From positions 496,001 to 560,000 of the forward strand of contig NZ_JAQQGN010000001.1 of the NCBI RefSeq assembly GCF_028550595.1: a stretch of 64,000 bases of DNA. Reading direction: 5' to 3'. Position 1 is the first letter of the stretch. Every line of letters begins with the position of its first letter. A program made the translations under genes and the position numbers. Origin of the DNA: Luteimonas sp. BLCC-B24. GTDB taxonomy: Bacteria; Pseudomonadota; Gammaproteobacteria; Xanthomonadales; Xanthomonadaceae. The notes under the pieces are model-generated. The model had not been told where the DNA came from, did not search any database, and saw nothing but the letters and a program-made list of their open reading frames with translations. Positions 7,645 through 16,425 of this stretch are shown here, in pieces.

Positions 7645-8778
7645 TCAACCGGGCGGCGCCGCGCGCAACGTGATCAGCGCGATCTCCGACGGCACGCCGA
7701 TCCGCGTCGCGAAGCCCGGCCACAGGCCGGCACCGTTGCCGACGTAGAGCGTCATGCCGTCGACTGCATAGCGGCCGGAAACGAAGCCCCCGTTGGCGCG
7801 CTTGACCAGCCGATCCATTCCGAGGATGTGACCGCCATGGGTGTGCCCGGACAGCTGCAGCGCCACGCCGGCCCGGGCCCGCGCGCGTGCGTCGCGCGGG
7901 CGGTGTTCGAGCAGGATCACCGGCGCCGCGGGATCGGCACCCGCGAGCGCCGCCGCGAGGTCGGGCATCGGCAGTCCGTAGCGCGCCGCCACCGGATCGG
8001 TGACCCCGGCGAGCGTCAGGACCGCATCGCCGCGCCGGATCGCGAGATGCCCGTTTTCCAGCACCTGCATGCCGAGCGCCCGCAGCGCCGGCATCCACGC
8101 GCGGTACTGCGCGTAGTACTCGTGGTTGCCGGTGACCGCGACCACGCCGTCCGGCGCCTGCAGGTCGGCCAGCGGCCGCACGTCGTCGGCCCGGGCGCGC
8201 GGGCTGCCGTCGACCATGTCGCCGGTGAGCACGACCAGATCCGGCCGCTGCGCATTGCCCGCCGCCACGACCTCGGCGACCCAGTCGCCGGTGAGCAGGC
8301 GGCTGGCGTGCAGATCGGTGATCTGCAGCAGGCGGTAGCCGTCGAATGCATCGGGCAGGCCTTCGATCGCGATCTCGACCTGTCGCACCTGCGGCACCGC
8401 CATCGCCTGCCAGGTGCCGTAGCCCGACAGCAGCAATGCGAGCACCGCCGCGAGCGGGCGCACGCCGGGCCGACGCAGCGCCGTCAGCGCCCCGCGCCGA
8501 CGCAGCGCCCAGGCGAGCACGCACAGCGCATCGAGCAGCAGCACGAACACCGTCGTCAACAACAGGGCGATGAACCCGGTGCCGAGCATCGCGATGGCGG
8601 CTGTCGGAATCTCCGGCGAGGCCATGCTGCCGGCGAAGCGCGCGACGATGCGGTGATGCAGCGCGAGTCCGAGCACCAGCACCGCGAGAGCAGCGCGGGC
8701 GGCACGCGGCCACGGCAGGGGCCAGACCACACGCAGGACGAGATAGCACGCAAGAACGACCGCTACGACACTCAGCAC
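7645..8778 (-). CDS. Membrane-anchored metallophosphoesterase (YkuE/YaeI-like)
   Basis: 377 residues. The N-terminal third has about four hydrophobic helices (to about residue 128). A calcineurin-type phosphoesterase domain follows with the complete metal-ligand set: ITDLH (Asp155, His157), GDMVD (186-190), GNHE (217-220) and SGHTHGGH near residue 317. Such proteins hydrolyse phosphodiesters or monoesters on the periplasmic or membrane side; some relatives act on UDP-diacylglucosamine-like lipids, but the substrate here is unknown. It stands alone on the minus strand. Confidence 0.85.
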   Translation of the reverse strand: MLSVVAVVLACYLVLRVVWPLPWPRAARAALAVLVLGLALHHRIVARFAGSMASPEIPTAAIAMLGTGFIALLLTTVFVLLLDALCVLAWALRRRGALTALRRPGVRPLAAVLALLLSGYGTWQAMAVPQVRQVEIAIEGLPDAFDGYRLLQITDLHASRLLTGDWVAEVVAAGNAQRPDLVVLTGDMVDGSPRARADDVRPLADLQAPDGVVAVTGNHEYYAQYRAWMPALRALGMQVLENGHLAIRRGDAVLTLAGVTDPVAARYGLPMPDLAAALAGADPAAPVILLEHRPRDARARARAGVALQLSGHTHGGHILGMDRLVKRANGGFVSGRYAVDGMTLYVGNGAGLWPGFATRIGVPSEIALITLRAAPPG

Positions 8779-8948
8779 ACGAAATCCAATGGCAGCGCGA
8801 CGACGGCGCAGCGCACCGCGCCCTCAGGGCCGGTCATGGTGGGCGATGCGCCGCCCGCATGCCAGCGGCGCGCCGCGCCGGAGACGCGGCCGTCGCAGGA
8901 TGCAGCGTTGCGGCGACGACGCGCGCGCCGCAGCACACGCATCGCGAT

Positions 8949-9263
8949 TCAGCTCGCGAGCTTGAGTCCGACCAGGCCCGCGACGATGAGTCCGAGACTC
9001 ACCAGGCGCGCCACCGTCGCCGGCTCGTCGAACAGCAGCATGCCGAGCAAGGCGGTGCCGACGGCGCCGATGCCCACCCAGATCGCGTAGGCGGTGCCCA
9101 GCGGCAGCGATTTCATCGCCAGACCGAGCAGCGTGATGCTCACGCCCATCGCGGCGACCGTGCCCAGCGTGGGCCAGAGTCGGGTGAAGCCCTCGGTGTA
9201 TTTGAGTCCGATCGCCCAGGCGATTTCGAACACACCGGCGAGCAGCAGGATGAACCACGACAT
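8949..9263 (-). CDS. gdx: Guanidinium exporter Gdx (SugE-type SMR transporter)
   Basis: 104 residues with four predicted membrane helices, the normal size for small multidrug resistance transporters. The essential membrane Glu lies in [15 protein letters not shown], and the following [14 protein letters not shown] is typical of the SugE/Gdx branch rather than EmrE. Gdx proteins work as antiparallel dimers exporting guanidinium in exchange for protons. The ATG at 9263 is preceded by a GGAGGT Shine-Dalgarno. A longer in-frame start at 9335 would lie inside the riboswitch and is rejected. The guanidine-II riboswitch upstream strongly supports the substrate. Confidence 0.93.
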   Translation of the reverse strand: MSWFILLLAGVFEIAWAIGLKYTEGFTRLWPTLGTVAAMGVSITLLGLAMKSLPLGTAYAIWVGIGAVGTALLGMLLFDEPATVARLVSLGLIVAGLVGLKLAS

Positions 9264-9287
9264 CGGACACCTCCATCGATCGAAGAT

Positions 9288-9333
9288 GGGGCCGTCCCCG
9301 TGCGCGGTGCCGACCGGCAGGGTCGTCCCTGCC
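9288..9333 (-). promoter_or_regulatory. Guanidine-II (mini-ykkC) riboswitch
   Basis: On the minus strand, two hairpins with the diagnostic ACGR tetraloops are separated by a 16-nt linker: GGCAGGG-ACGA-CCCTGCC (9333-9316) and GGGG-ACGG-CCCC (9299-9288). A GGAGGT Shine-Dalgarno and the gdx start codon follow within 30 nt. In this class the two ACGR loops bind guanidinium and the second stem-loop controls access to the ribosome-binding site. The match of both loops, the stems and the downstream gene makes this a secure call. Confidence 0.94.
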
Positions 9334-9401
9334 ACCGTGAGCCGCCATGCTAGTGCGCGGCGCCTGAATGTCCACGCGCCGCGTCGCGGCAGGGCGAACC
9401 G

Positions 9402-12400
9402 TCAGAGGTCGCAGAGCCGATCGCGTCCTGCGCTCTTGGCGCGGTACAGGGCCATGTCCGCGCGGCGCATCAGCTGCGCGGGCGCGGTGTCGAGCGGATC
9501 GAGCATCGCCGCGCCTGCGCTGATCGTCACGCGCAGGCCGGGCACACCGCCCCACCCGTCCTCCGCCGCAAAGGCCTCGCGCAGGCGTGCATACAGCCCG
9601 TGCGCTTCGTCGAGGGTCGCATCGACGAGGATCATCGCGAATTCCTCGCCACCGATCCGCGCCGCGATGTCCGACGTACGGCAGACACCGGCGAGCAGCG
9701 CGCCGGCACGGCGCAGCACCTCGTCGCCCGCGGCATGACTGTGCACGTCGTTGATCGCCTTGAACCGGTCGATGTCGAGGATCATCAGGCACAGCGGCTG
9801 GCGCCGGCGGTGCGCGCGTGCGACCTCGCGCGCGAGTGCACCGTCGAAACTGCGCCGGTTGGGCAGGCCGGTCAGGGCGTCCTCGTAGGCCTGGCGTTCG
9901 AAGGTTTCGGCCTGGGCGCGCAGCCGGGCCAGCAGTTCGGTCTTCTCGCTGTCGGCTTCGAGCAGCTGCGCGGCCTGGGTCTGCAGCACGCGCGTGCGGT
10001 CGTCGACCAGCTGCGCCAGACGCGCGTTGGCACGGCGGTAGCGCAGGATGCGCGTGCGGTAGGCCAGGGCAAGTCCGGCCAGCACCAGCATCACCGCCAG
10101 CGCCTGCACGCTGCGACGCTGCCACCAGGCCGGCACGACGGTGAAGTGCCACTGCGCGTCGCGGGTGCTCCAGTCGCCTTCGGGATGCGCGGCCGAGACG
10201 TGCAGCACGTAATCGCCCGGCGGCAGGCCGACGACATCGAGACTGCGCTGGCGGCCGCGTTCCACCCAGTCGCTGTCCAGGCCCTCGAGGCGCGTGCGGA
10301 AACGGATGCGCTCGGACATCAGGAAGCTCAGGCCCACGTAGGACACCGACAGACGCGCGCCGCTGGACACGCGCGCGCCGTCGCGCACGGCGACGGGCGC
10401 GCCGTCGACGCGCACTGATTCGATCCGCGGCAGCGGCGCCGGACGCCGCTGGGCCGCCCGCCAGCGCAGGGGATCGACGCCGCTGAGGCCGACCGCCGTC
10501 GCCATCCACACCGACCCGTCGCGGCGCAGCAGGGCGGAGGGCGATGAGCTGCCATTGCCCTGGGCGTTGGACATGCCGTCGATCTCGTCGTAGCGCTCCA
10601 CCGGCACGCGCGCGCGACGCCCGTCGGCGACCGCGTCGAGATCGTCCATGCGCGCCCGCAGCATGCCGCGATTGCTGGTGATCCAGGCATTGCCGATGCG
10701 GTCGGGCACGATCTGGAACACGGTGTCGACCGGCAGGCCCTGCTCCAGGCCCACGCGCGCCAGGCGGCCGCCCTGCGCCCGGTACAGGCCGCGGTCGGTC
10801 GCCAGCCACACGGCGTCGCCGATGCGCCGGAACGCGAACACGGTGCGCGCGCCGTCGGCGACGGGCAGTTGCAGATGGCGGACCCGGCCGCCCTCGAGCA
10901 CGCTCGCGCCTTCGACCGAGCCGATCCACAGCGCGCCGTCGATCCACGCCAGCGACGTCACCAGACTGGTCGGAAGGCCCGGCACGCGCGGCGTGGCGGG
11001 ACGGCCGTCGACCAGGCGCACCGGGCCGCTGTGCGTCGCCAGCCACACCGCGCCGTCGTCGGCGGCTTCGATTGCGCGGATGTGCCCCGGAAACCCGTCG
11101 AGGCGCTGCACCACCTGGCCGTCGCGCACCCGGAACACCCGTCCGCCGTAGGCGCCCACCCACAGATCGCCCCGGGTGTCGTGGGCCAGGCTGAGCACCG
11201 AGGGCGGCACGCCGGGCTGCAGCGTCACGCGCGCCAGCCGTCCGTCCGCGCCCTGCCGGTCCAGGCCGCCACTGCCGCCCACCCACAGCCGGCCGCGATC
11301 GTCCTCGATCAGCGCGCGGACGTAGTCGCCACTGAGCCCGTCGCGAACCAGGAGCCGCTCGAACAGGGTCTCGCGCACCCGGAACAGCCCCCCGTTCGCG
11401 CCGGCCCAGATGCTGCCTTCGGCGTCCTCGAGCAACTGCACGATGCGGCCTGCCGGCCGGGCGGCGTCCGCCGGGGGCGATTCGACCCCGCGCGCGCCGA
11501 TGCGCAGCAGGCCCCGGCTCTCGCTGCCCAGCCACAGGTCGCCGTGCCGGTCCTGCAGCATCGCGGTGAAGTCGCCCTGGCCCGGAATCCGGTGCACGCG
11601 CCGCGTCCGCGCGCCGTCGACGCGGTAGACGCCGTCGCCCGCGACCAGCCAGATCACGCCGTCCGGTGCCCGGTAGGGCCAGGCCAGGCCGGGCGGGAGG
11701 CCGAGTGCAGGCGAGGCGCTGCGCAGTTCACCGTCGGTGTCGCGAACGACCAGCCCGTCCAGGCCGCCGATCCAGATCCGGCCGTCGTCACCGACGGCCA
11801 TGTGCGGGTAGCTCAGCGGCAACGGCACGCCGGCCGGCGCTTCGATGTACTCGAACCGGCCATCCGGATGCAGGCACCCCAGGCCGCGGCCTTCGAACAG
11901 CAGCCACAGCCGTCCCTGGGCATCCATCGCCATCGCATGGATGAGCACCTGCGGCCAGCCGGCCTCGGCCGAGCGCCAGAAGCGCCAGTTGCCGTCGCCG
12001 GCCCGTCGGCCGAGATTGCCGCGGGAGTCGCTGAACCACAGCGCGCCCTCGGGATCGACGTAGAGCGCGCCGACGCCGTTGTCGGGCAGCGCCGGCTCCG
12101 GGGTGCCGCGGTCGTAGACCGTGAACTCGAGGCCGTCGTAGCGCACCAGACCTTCCCAGGTCGCCAGCCACAGGTAGCCATCGGGCGTCTGCGCGAGATC
12201 GCGCACCGAGTTGTGCGGCAAGCCTTCGCGCGATGTCCACCGGTCGAACGCGTAGTCGCGCAGCGGGGCCGGCGCATCGGTCGAGCCCGGTGCGGCGGCG
12301 AACGCGCAGGCGGCCGTCCAGGCCGCGAGCAGCCCCAGCGCCCACGCCAGTCCCCGGCGCTGCCACCCGATGCGTCGGCGCGTGCCCCGCCGTGCCACTG

Positions 12401-12407
12401 CGATCAT
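9402..12407 (-). CDS. Diguanylate cyclase with periplasmic two-component-regulator propeller sensor
   Basis: 1001 residues. An N-terminal signal/anchor segment (about residues 18-38) precedes some 600 residues of repeated beta-propeller blades of the Reg_prop type (GYLWLATWEGLVRYDG, DLWLGSESRGLLRI and similar). A Y_Y_Y domain (about 670-760), a membrane helix (about 766-783), a coiled coil and a GGDEF domain from about 841 follow. The active site is GGEEF at 919-923 and the product-inhibition I-site RTSD at 910-913. The predicted output is cyclic di-GMP in response to an unknown periplasmic ligand. The start at 12407 is set by the signal region. It lies 35 bp after rlmB on the same strand. 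Confidence 0.9.
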   Translation of the reverse strand: MIAVARRGTRRRIGWQRRGLAWALGLLAAWTAACAFAAAPGSTDAPAPLRDYAFDRWTSREGLPHNSVRDLAQTPDGYLWLATWEGLVRYDGLEFTVYDRGTPEPALPDNGVGALYVDPEGALWFSDSRGNLGRRAGDGNWRFWRSAEAGWPQVLIHAMAMDAQGRLWLLFEGRGLGCLHPDGRFEYIEAPAGVPLPLSYPHMAVGDDGRIWIGGLDGLVVRDTDGELRSASPALGLPPGLAWPYRAPDGVIWLVAGDGVYRVDGARTRRVHRIPGQGDFTAMLQDRHGDLWLGSESRGLLRIGARGVESPPADAARPAGRIVQLLEDAEGSIWAGANGGLFRVRETLFERLLVRDGLSGDYVRALIEDDRGRLWVGGSGGLDRQGADGRLARVTLQPGVPPSVLSLAHDTRGDLWVGAYGGRVFRVRDGQVVQRLDGFPGHIRAIEAADDGAVWLATHSGPVRLVDGRPATPRVPGLPTSLVTSLAWIDGALWIGSVEGASVLEGGRVRHLQLPVADGARTVFAFRRIGDAVWLATDRGLYRAQGGRLARVGLEQGLPVDTVFQIVPDRIGNAWITSNRGMLRARMDDLDAVADGRRARVPVERYDEIDGMSNAQGNGSSSPSALLRRDGSVWMATAVGLSGVDPLRWRAAQRRPAPLPRIESVRVDGAPVAVRDGARVSSGARLSVSYVGLSFLMSERIRFRTRLEGLDSDWVERGRQRSLDVVGLPPGDYVLHVSAAHPEGDWSTRDAQWHFTVVPAWWQRRSVQALAVMLVLAGLALAYRTRILRYRRANARLAQLVDDRTRVLQTQAAQLLEADSEKTELLARLRAQAETFERQAYEDALTGLPNRRSFDGALAREVARAHRRRQPLCLMILDIDRFKAINDVHSHAAGDEVLRRAGALLAGVCRTSDIAARIGGEEFAMILVDATLDEAHGLYARLREAFAAEDGWGGVPGLRVTISAGAAMLDPLDTAPAQLMRRADMALYRAKSAGRDRLCDL

Positions 12408-12442
12408 CCCCGTCGCCCCCGTCGCCCCCGACGCCGCTGCCG

Positions 12443-13210
12443 TCAGCGGGACATCCGCTGGCGCACGGCTTCGAACAGGGTCACGCCGGCCGCCACCGAC
12501 ACGTTGAGGCTCTCGACACCGGCGGCGCCGGCGGCGCCCGGCATCGGAATGGTCGCGAGCTGGTCGCAATGCTCGCGCGTGAGCCGGCGCAGGCCGTCCG
12601 CTTCGCCGCCCAGCACCAGGGCGACATGGCCGCGCAGGTCGATCGCGTACAACGAGGCCTCGGCTTCACCGGCCAGGCCGTAGATCCACACACCCAGTTT
12701 CTGCAGATCGCGCAGCGTGCGCGACAGGTTGGTCACCCGCACCACCGGCACGTGGTCGGCGGCGCCGGCCGAGGTCTTGCGCACGGTGGCATTGACCTGC
12801 ACCGCCTTGTCCTTGGGAATCACCACGGCGGTCACACCGGCGGCCGCGGCACTGCGCAGGCAGGCGCCGAGGTTGTGCGGGTCCTGCACCCCGTCGAGCA
12901 CCAGCAGCAGCGCCCTGCCCTCGGCGGCCTCGACCAGGCCTTCGAGCTCGTTCTCGTCCCAGGTCTTCGCTGCGGCGTAGCGCGCGGCCGCACCCTGGTG
13001 GCGCAGGCCGCCGGCCACGCCGTCGAGCGCCTGCTGGTTGACCCGGCGCACGTCGATGTCGCGCCGGCGGGCGTCGGATTCGATCTCCGCGATGCGCGGA
13101 TTCTTCGCGCCGGCTTCGAGCAGCACCTCGCGCACGTTGTCGGCGTCGTGCTCGACGGCTGCCGCGACGGCATTGATGCCGACGATCCACTGGTTCTGCT
13201 TGTTGCTCAT
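12443..13210 (-). CDS. rlmB: 23S rRNA (guanosine(2251)-2'-O)-methyltransferase RlmB
   Basis: 255 residues; a SpoU/TrmH-family enzyme that 2'-O-methylates G2251 of 23S rRNA. It has an N-terminal L30e-like substrate-binding domain (about 1-85) and a knotted SPOUT domain with motif 1 DGVQDPHNLGACLRSA, motif 2 LVLGGEADGLRRL and motif 3 near VESLNVSVAAGV. A short Gly/Ala insertion (PGAAGAAGVE) precedes motif 3. Length fits the family. It lies between rnr and the diguanylate cyclase gene on the minus strand; rnr-rlmB adjacency is common in gammaproteobacteria and supports the assignment. Confidence 0.94.
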   Translation of the reverse strand: MSNKQNQWIVGINAVAAAVEHDADNVREVLLEAGAKNPRIAEIESDARRRDIDVRRVNQQALDGVAGGLRHQGAAARYAAAKTWDENELEGLVEAAEGRALLLVLDGVQDPHNLGACLRSAAAAGVTAVVIPKDKAVQVNATVRKTSAGAADHVPVVRVTNLSRTLRDLQKLGVWIYGLAGEAEASLYAIDLRGHVALVLGGEADGLRRLTREHCDQLATIPMPGAAGAAGVESLNVSVAAGVTLFEAVRQRMSR

Positions 13211-13291
13211 GCGACGGATTCCGGAGAAGACGGGCCGGGCTGGCGCCGGCGCCGGTTCGACGACCGGCCCCGCACCCGGAAACCGCGCATT

Positions 13292-15751
13292 TTAGTACGG
13301 ACGCTTCTCGCGTTTGGCCGGTTTTCCGCGCGGCGGCGGCGGTTTCGGCTCGCCCGGCAGGCCCGAGTCGGCCTCGACGAGGCGGAAATCGATCTTCCGG
13401 TCCTCGAGACTGGCCTTGAGCACGAGAATGCGCACCCGGTCACCCAGGCGGAACTCGCGACCCGCGCGCTGGCCGCTGAGCATCCGCCGGATCGGATCGA
13501 AGCTGTAGAAATCGTTCGGCAGCTGGGTCACGTGGACCAGGCCGTTGACCTTGGACTGGTCCAGTTCGACGAACAGGCCGAAGCTGGTCACGCCGCTGAT
13601 CACGCCGTCGAACTGGCCCCCGACATGTTGTTCCATCCAGGCCGCGCGGTAGCGCTCGTCGACCTCGCGCTCGGCCTCGTCGGCGCGGCGCGCGCGCTCG
13701 GAGCACTGCAGCGACAGGCTCTCCATCTGCCGCGGGGTGTAGATGAACTTCGCCAGCGGCTGACCCGACAGCACGTGCTTGATCGCCCGGTGCACCAGAA
13801 GATCCGGATAGCGCCGGATCGGCGAGGTGAAATGCGCGTAGGCCGCGAGCGCCAGGCCGAAATGGCCGATGTTCTCGGGCGTGTACACCGCCTGGCTCTG
13901 GCTGCGCAGCAGCACCGATTCGAGCAGCGTGGCGTCGGGCCGCTCGCGGATCTTCTTCAGCAGGTTGGTGAAATCCTTGGGCTGGACCTTCGACCACGGC
14001 GGCAGGCGCAGCGAGAATTCCTTGAGGAATTCCAGCAGATCGGCGTACTTCGCCTCCGGCGGCTTGTCGTGCACGCGGTACGGGGCGGCGATGCCGGCCT
14101 CGAGCAGGAACTCGGCCGCCTGCACGTTGGCGGCGATCATGCATTCCTCGATCAGCTTGTGCGCATCGTTGCGCTGGAGCATGCCGGCCTGGGTGACCTC
14201 GCCGGTGTTGTCGAGCACGAAACGGACTTCCGACGATTCGAACTCGATCGCGCCGCGCTTGGCGCGCGCCTTGGCCAGCACCGCGTAGAGCTGGTGCAGG
14301 CGCTCCACCTGCGGCAGCACCGGCCTGATCGCGGCGCGCGTGTCCTCGTCCTGCTCGCCCACCGCCTTCCACACCTGGGTGTAGGTCAGGCGCGCGTGCG
14401 AGTGCATCACCGCTTCATAGAACTTCGACTGCGACACCGTGCCGTCGCGCAGCACCTGCATGTCGCAGACGAAGCACATGCGGTCGACCTGGGGCTTCAG
14501 CGAGCAGATGCCGTTGGACAGTGTCTCGGGCAGCATCGGCACCACGAAGCCCGGGAAATACACGCTCGTGGCGCGCAGCTGGGCCTCGTCGTCGAGCGGC
14601 GTGCCCGGGCGGACGTAGTTCGACACGTCGGCGATCGCGACCACGAGGCGGAAGCCGTCGCGGTTGGGCTCGCAATACACGGCGTCGTCGAAATCCTTGG
14701 CGTCCTCGCCGTCGATCGTCACCAGCGGCAACGCGCGCAGATCGACGCGACCACCGATCATGCGGTCTTCGACGTCCACCGGCACCGCGGCGGCTTCGTC
14801 CAGCACCGGCTGCGGAAACTCGTGCGGCAGGTTGTGACCGTGGATCGCGGCTTCCACCACCAGCGACGGCTTGAGCACGTCACCGAGAACGGTCAGCACG
14901 CGGCCGATCGGCGGCCGGTGCGCATCACCCGGCGCGGCGATCTCGCAGACCACCAGCTGGCCGTGCTGCGCGTCGTGGCGCGCGTCGTGCGGAATCTGGA
15001 TGTTGCGCTGGATGCGCTTGTCGTCGGGCACCACGAAGCTGATGCCGTGCTCGATCGCGAAGCGGCCCATCAGGCGTGTCGTGCGGCGCTCGAGCACTTC
15101 GACCACGACCCCGGCGCGGCGGCCGCGCGCATCGACATTCGTCAGGCTGGCCAGCACGCGATCGCCGTGCATGGCCTTGCGCATCTCGGCCGGCGGCAGG
15201 AACAGGTCCTCGCCCGCGCCCGAATCGGGGCGCAGGAATCCGAAGCCTTCCGGATTGGCGATCACCGTGCCCGGAATCAGATCCATGCGTTTGGCCGGCA
15301 CCAGGCCGCCGCGGCGGTTCTGCAGCAACTGGCCTTCGCGCAGCATGGCCGCGATGCGCTTGCCCAGCGCGTCGGCGCGGTCGGGTTCGGTGAGCGCCAG
15401 CGTGACCGCGAGTTCGTCGACCGTCATCGGGCCGTCGGCATCCGCCAGCAGCTGCAGGATGGCCTCGCGACTCGCGATCGGATTGGCGTAGCGCGCGGCC
15501 TCACGCCCCGCGTGTGGATCGACGATGCCGTCGCCGGTGCGGGCCGGGCCGCGGTGTGCGCCGGTCGCGTGGTCGTCGCGCGGCTTGGCGGATCGCAGGG
15601 CGCGACTCAGGCCCGGGTCGGGCATCCAGGGCGGCAGCGTGCCGGACGGCTTCGCGCCGCGGGTCGGGCCGCTGGCGCGGCGATCATCGGAAGGCCGGGC
15701 AGGCCCGGACGGGGTGCGGCGTGCGCCGCGCTTGCTGGGAGGTTTTGCCAT
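13292..15751 (-). CDS. rnr: Ribonuclease R
   Basis: About 819 residues, the expected size. This processive 3'-5' exoribonuclease unwinds and degrades structured RNA and takes part in rRNA quality control and trans-translation. A basic low-complexity N-terminal tail precedes a winged-helix domain (EAILQLLADADGPMTVDELA), two cold-shock domains, the RNB catalytic domain with the acidic site near LVTIDGEDAKDFDDAVYCE, an S1 domain (FDGVISGVTSFGLFVEL) and a Lys/Arg-rich tail. The start is uncertain: ATG at 15751 (MAKPPSKRG) is chosen, 15760 and 15850 are alternatives. It is followed by rlmB. Confidence 0.95.
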   Translation of the reverse strand: MAKPPSKRGARRTPSGPARPSDDRRASGPTRGAKPSGTLPPWMPDPGLSRALRSAKPRDDHATGAHRGPARTGDGIVDPHAGREAARYANPIASREAILQLLADADGPMTVDELAVTLALTEPDRADALGKRIAAMLREGQLLQNRRGGLVPAKRMDLIPGTVIANPEGFGFLRPDSGAGEDLFLPPAEMRKAMHGDRVLASLTNVDARGRRAGVVVEVLERRTTRLMGRFAIEHGISFVVPDDKRIQRNIQIPHDARHDAQHGQLVVCEIAAPGDAHRPPIGRVLTVLGDVLKPSLVVEAAIHGHNLPHEFPQPVLDEAAAVPVDVEDRMIGGRVDLRALPLVTIDGEDAKDFDDAVYCEPNRDGFRLVVAIADVSNYVRPGTPLDDEAQLRATSVYFPGFVVPMLPETLSNGICSLKPQVDRMCFVCDMQVLRDGTVSQSKFYEAVMHSHARLTYTQVWKAVGEQDEDTRAAIRPVLPQVERLHQLYAVLAKARAKRGAIEFESSEVRFVLDNTGEVTQAGMLQRNDAHKLIEECMIAANVQAAEFLLEAGIAAPYRVHDKPPEAKYADLLEFLKEFSLRLPPWSKVQPKDFTNLLKKIRERPDATLLESVLLRSQSQAVYTPENIGHFGLALAAYAHFTSPIRRYPDLLVHRAIKHVLSGQPLAKFIYTPRQMESLSLQCSERARRADEAEREVDERYRAAWMEQHVGGQFDGVISGVTSFGLFVELDQSKVNGLVHVTQLPNDFYSFDPIRRMLSGQRAGREFRLGDRVRILVLKASLEDRKIDFRLVEADSGLPGEPKPPPPRGKPAKREKRPY

Positions 15752-15843
15752 TCGCGGCATGGTACACGGGGGTCCGCAGCGCCGCGTCGAGGTGGTCGTC
15801 CGCCGCCACGCGGCCGCGCACACGCCTCCGGAGCGTCGAAGCG

Positions 15844-15872
15844 TTGACAAGCCGCGTGCGCATCGACACCAT
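15844..15872 (+). promoter_or_regulatory. Promoter of first tRNA-Leu(CAG)
   Basis: A perfect -35 TTGACA (15844-15849) is followed after 17 bp by a weak -10, CACCAT (15867-15872), 14 bp before the tRNA 5' end. The same layout recurs 396 bp downstream with a better -10. Confidence 0.6.
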
Positions 15873-15886
15873 ACGCGCCCTGACCT

Positions 15887-15973
15887 GCCCGGGTGGCGGA
15901 ATTGGTAGACGCACTAGCTTCAGGTGCTAGCGGGGGCAACTCCGTGGAGGTTCGAGTCCTCTCCCGGGCACCA
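15887..15973 (+). tRNA. tRNA-Leu (anticodon CAG), copy 1
   Basis: 87 nt including encoded CCA. The acceptor stem GCCCGGG/CCCGGGC is perfect. The anticodon loop TTCAGGT gives CAG, reading CTG, the dominant Leu codon of this GC-rich genome. A long class II variable arm (CGGGGGCAACTCCGTG region) and the T loop GGTTCGAGTCC are present. The sequence closely resembles E. coli leuV-type tRNAs. Confidence 0.98.
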
Positions 15974-16006
15974 AGGTCATCACCGCCTTACCAGCGATGA
16001 ACATCA

Positions 16007-16029
16007 AACCCGCCGATGCGGGTTTTTTT
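16007..16029 (+). terminator. Terminator of first tRNA-Leu(CAG)
   Basis: Stem AACCCGC/GCGGGTT with CGAT loop followed by a T-run ending at 16029; identical to the structure at 16403-16425. Confidence 0.88.
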
Positions 16030-16239
16030 GTGCCTGACGTCCGGGCAGGGCCGCGTCGCGCCGGCGTGCATGCGCGGCACCGGAGCACGCGGGCGGATCC
16101 CGCGCGCTCGGCACCCGGCGTCAGACCGTGCGCGCCTCGGCCGGCCCGGCGTGGCGATGCGACGCCGATGCCACACCAGGCTGCGCGCGCCGTCGTCACC
16201 GGCCGACCGCAACCGGGCATCGCAGCCTGCATCCGCGCA

Positions 16240-16268
16240 TTGACAGCCGCGCCGCGGCCCCGCAGAAT
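16240..16268 (+). promoter_or_regulatory. Promoter of second tRNA-Leu(CAG)
   Basis: TTGACA (16240-16245), 17-bp spacer, CAGAAT (16263-16268), 14 bp before the tRNA 5' end. This is a near-consensus sigma-70 promoter, so the second copy is independently transcribed. Confidence 0.78.
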
Positions 16269-16282
16269 TCGCGCCCTGACCT

Positions 16283-16369
16283 GCCCGGGTGGCGGAATTG
16301 GTAGACGCACTAGCTTCAGGTGCTAGCGGGGGCAACTCCGTGGAGGTTCGAGTCCTCTCCCGGGCACCA
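16283..16369 (+). tRNA. tRNA-Leu (anticodon CAG), copy 2
   Basis: Identical over all 87 nt to the copy at 15887-15973, with encoded CCA, anticodon CAG and class II variable arm. It has its own promoter and terminator. Confidence 0.98.
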
Positions 16370-16402
16370 AGGTCATCACCGCCTTACCAGCGATGAACAT
16401 CA

Positions 16403-16425
16403 AACCCGCCGATGCGGGTTTTTTT
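16403..16425 (+). terminator. Terminator of second tRNA-Leu(CAG)
   Basis: AACCCGC-CGAT-GCGGGTT stem-loop plus T-run, identical to that of copy 1. Confidence 0.88.

Noticed and set aside
9263-9335. Longer start for gdx at 9335
   Set aside because: It would translate the guanidine-II riboswitch and the Shine-Dalgarno, and the added residues are not hydrophobic or family-like.
12233-15847. A very long plus-strand open frame (about 1200 codons) across rlmB and rnr
   Set aside because: It is antisense to two well-supported genes, its translation is dominated by His/Arg/Ala/Gly typical of GC-rich shadow frames, and no domain is recognisable.
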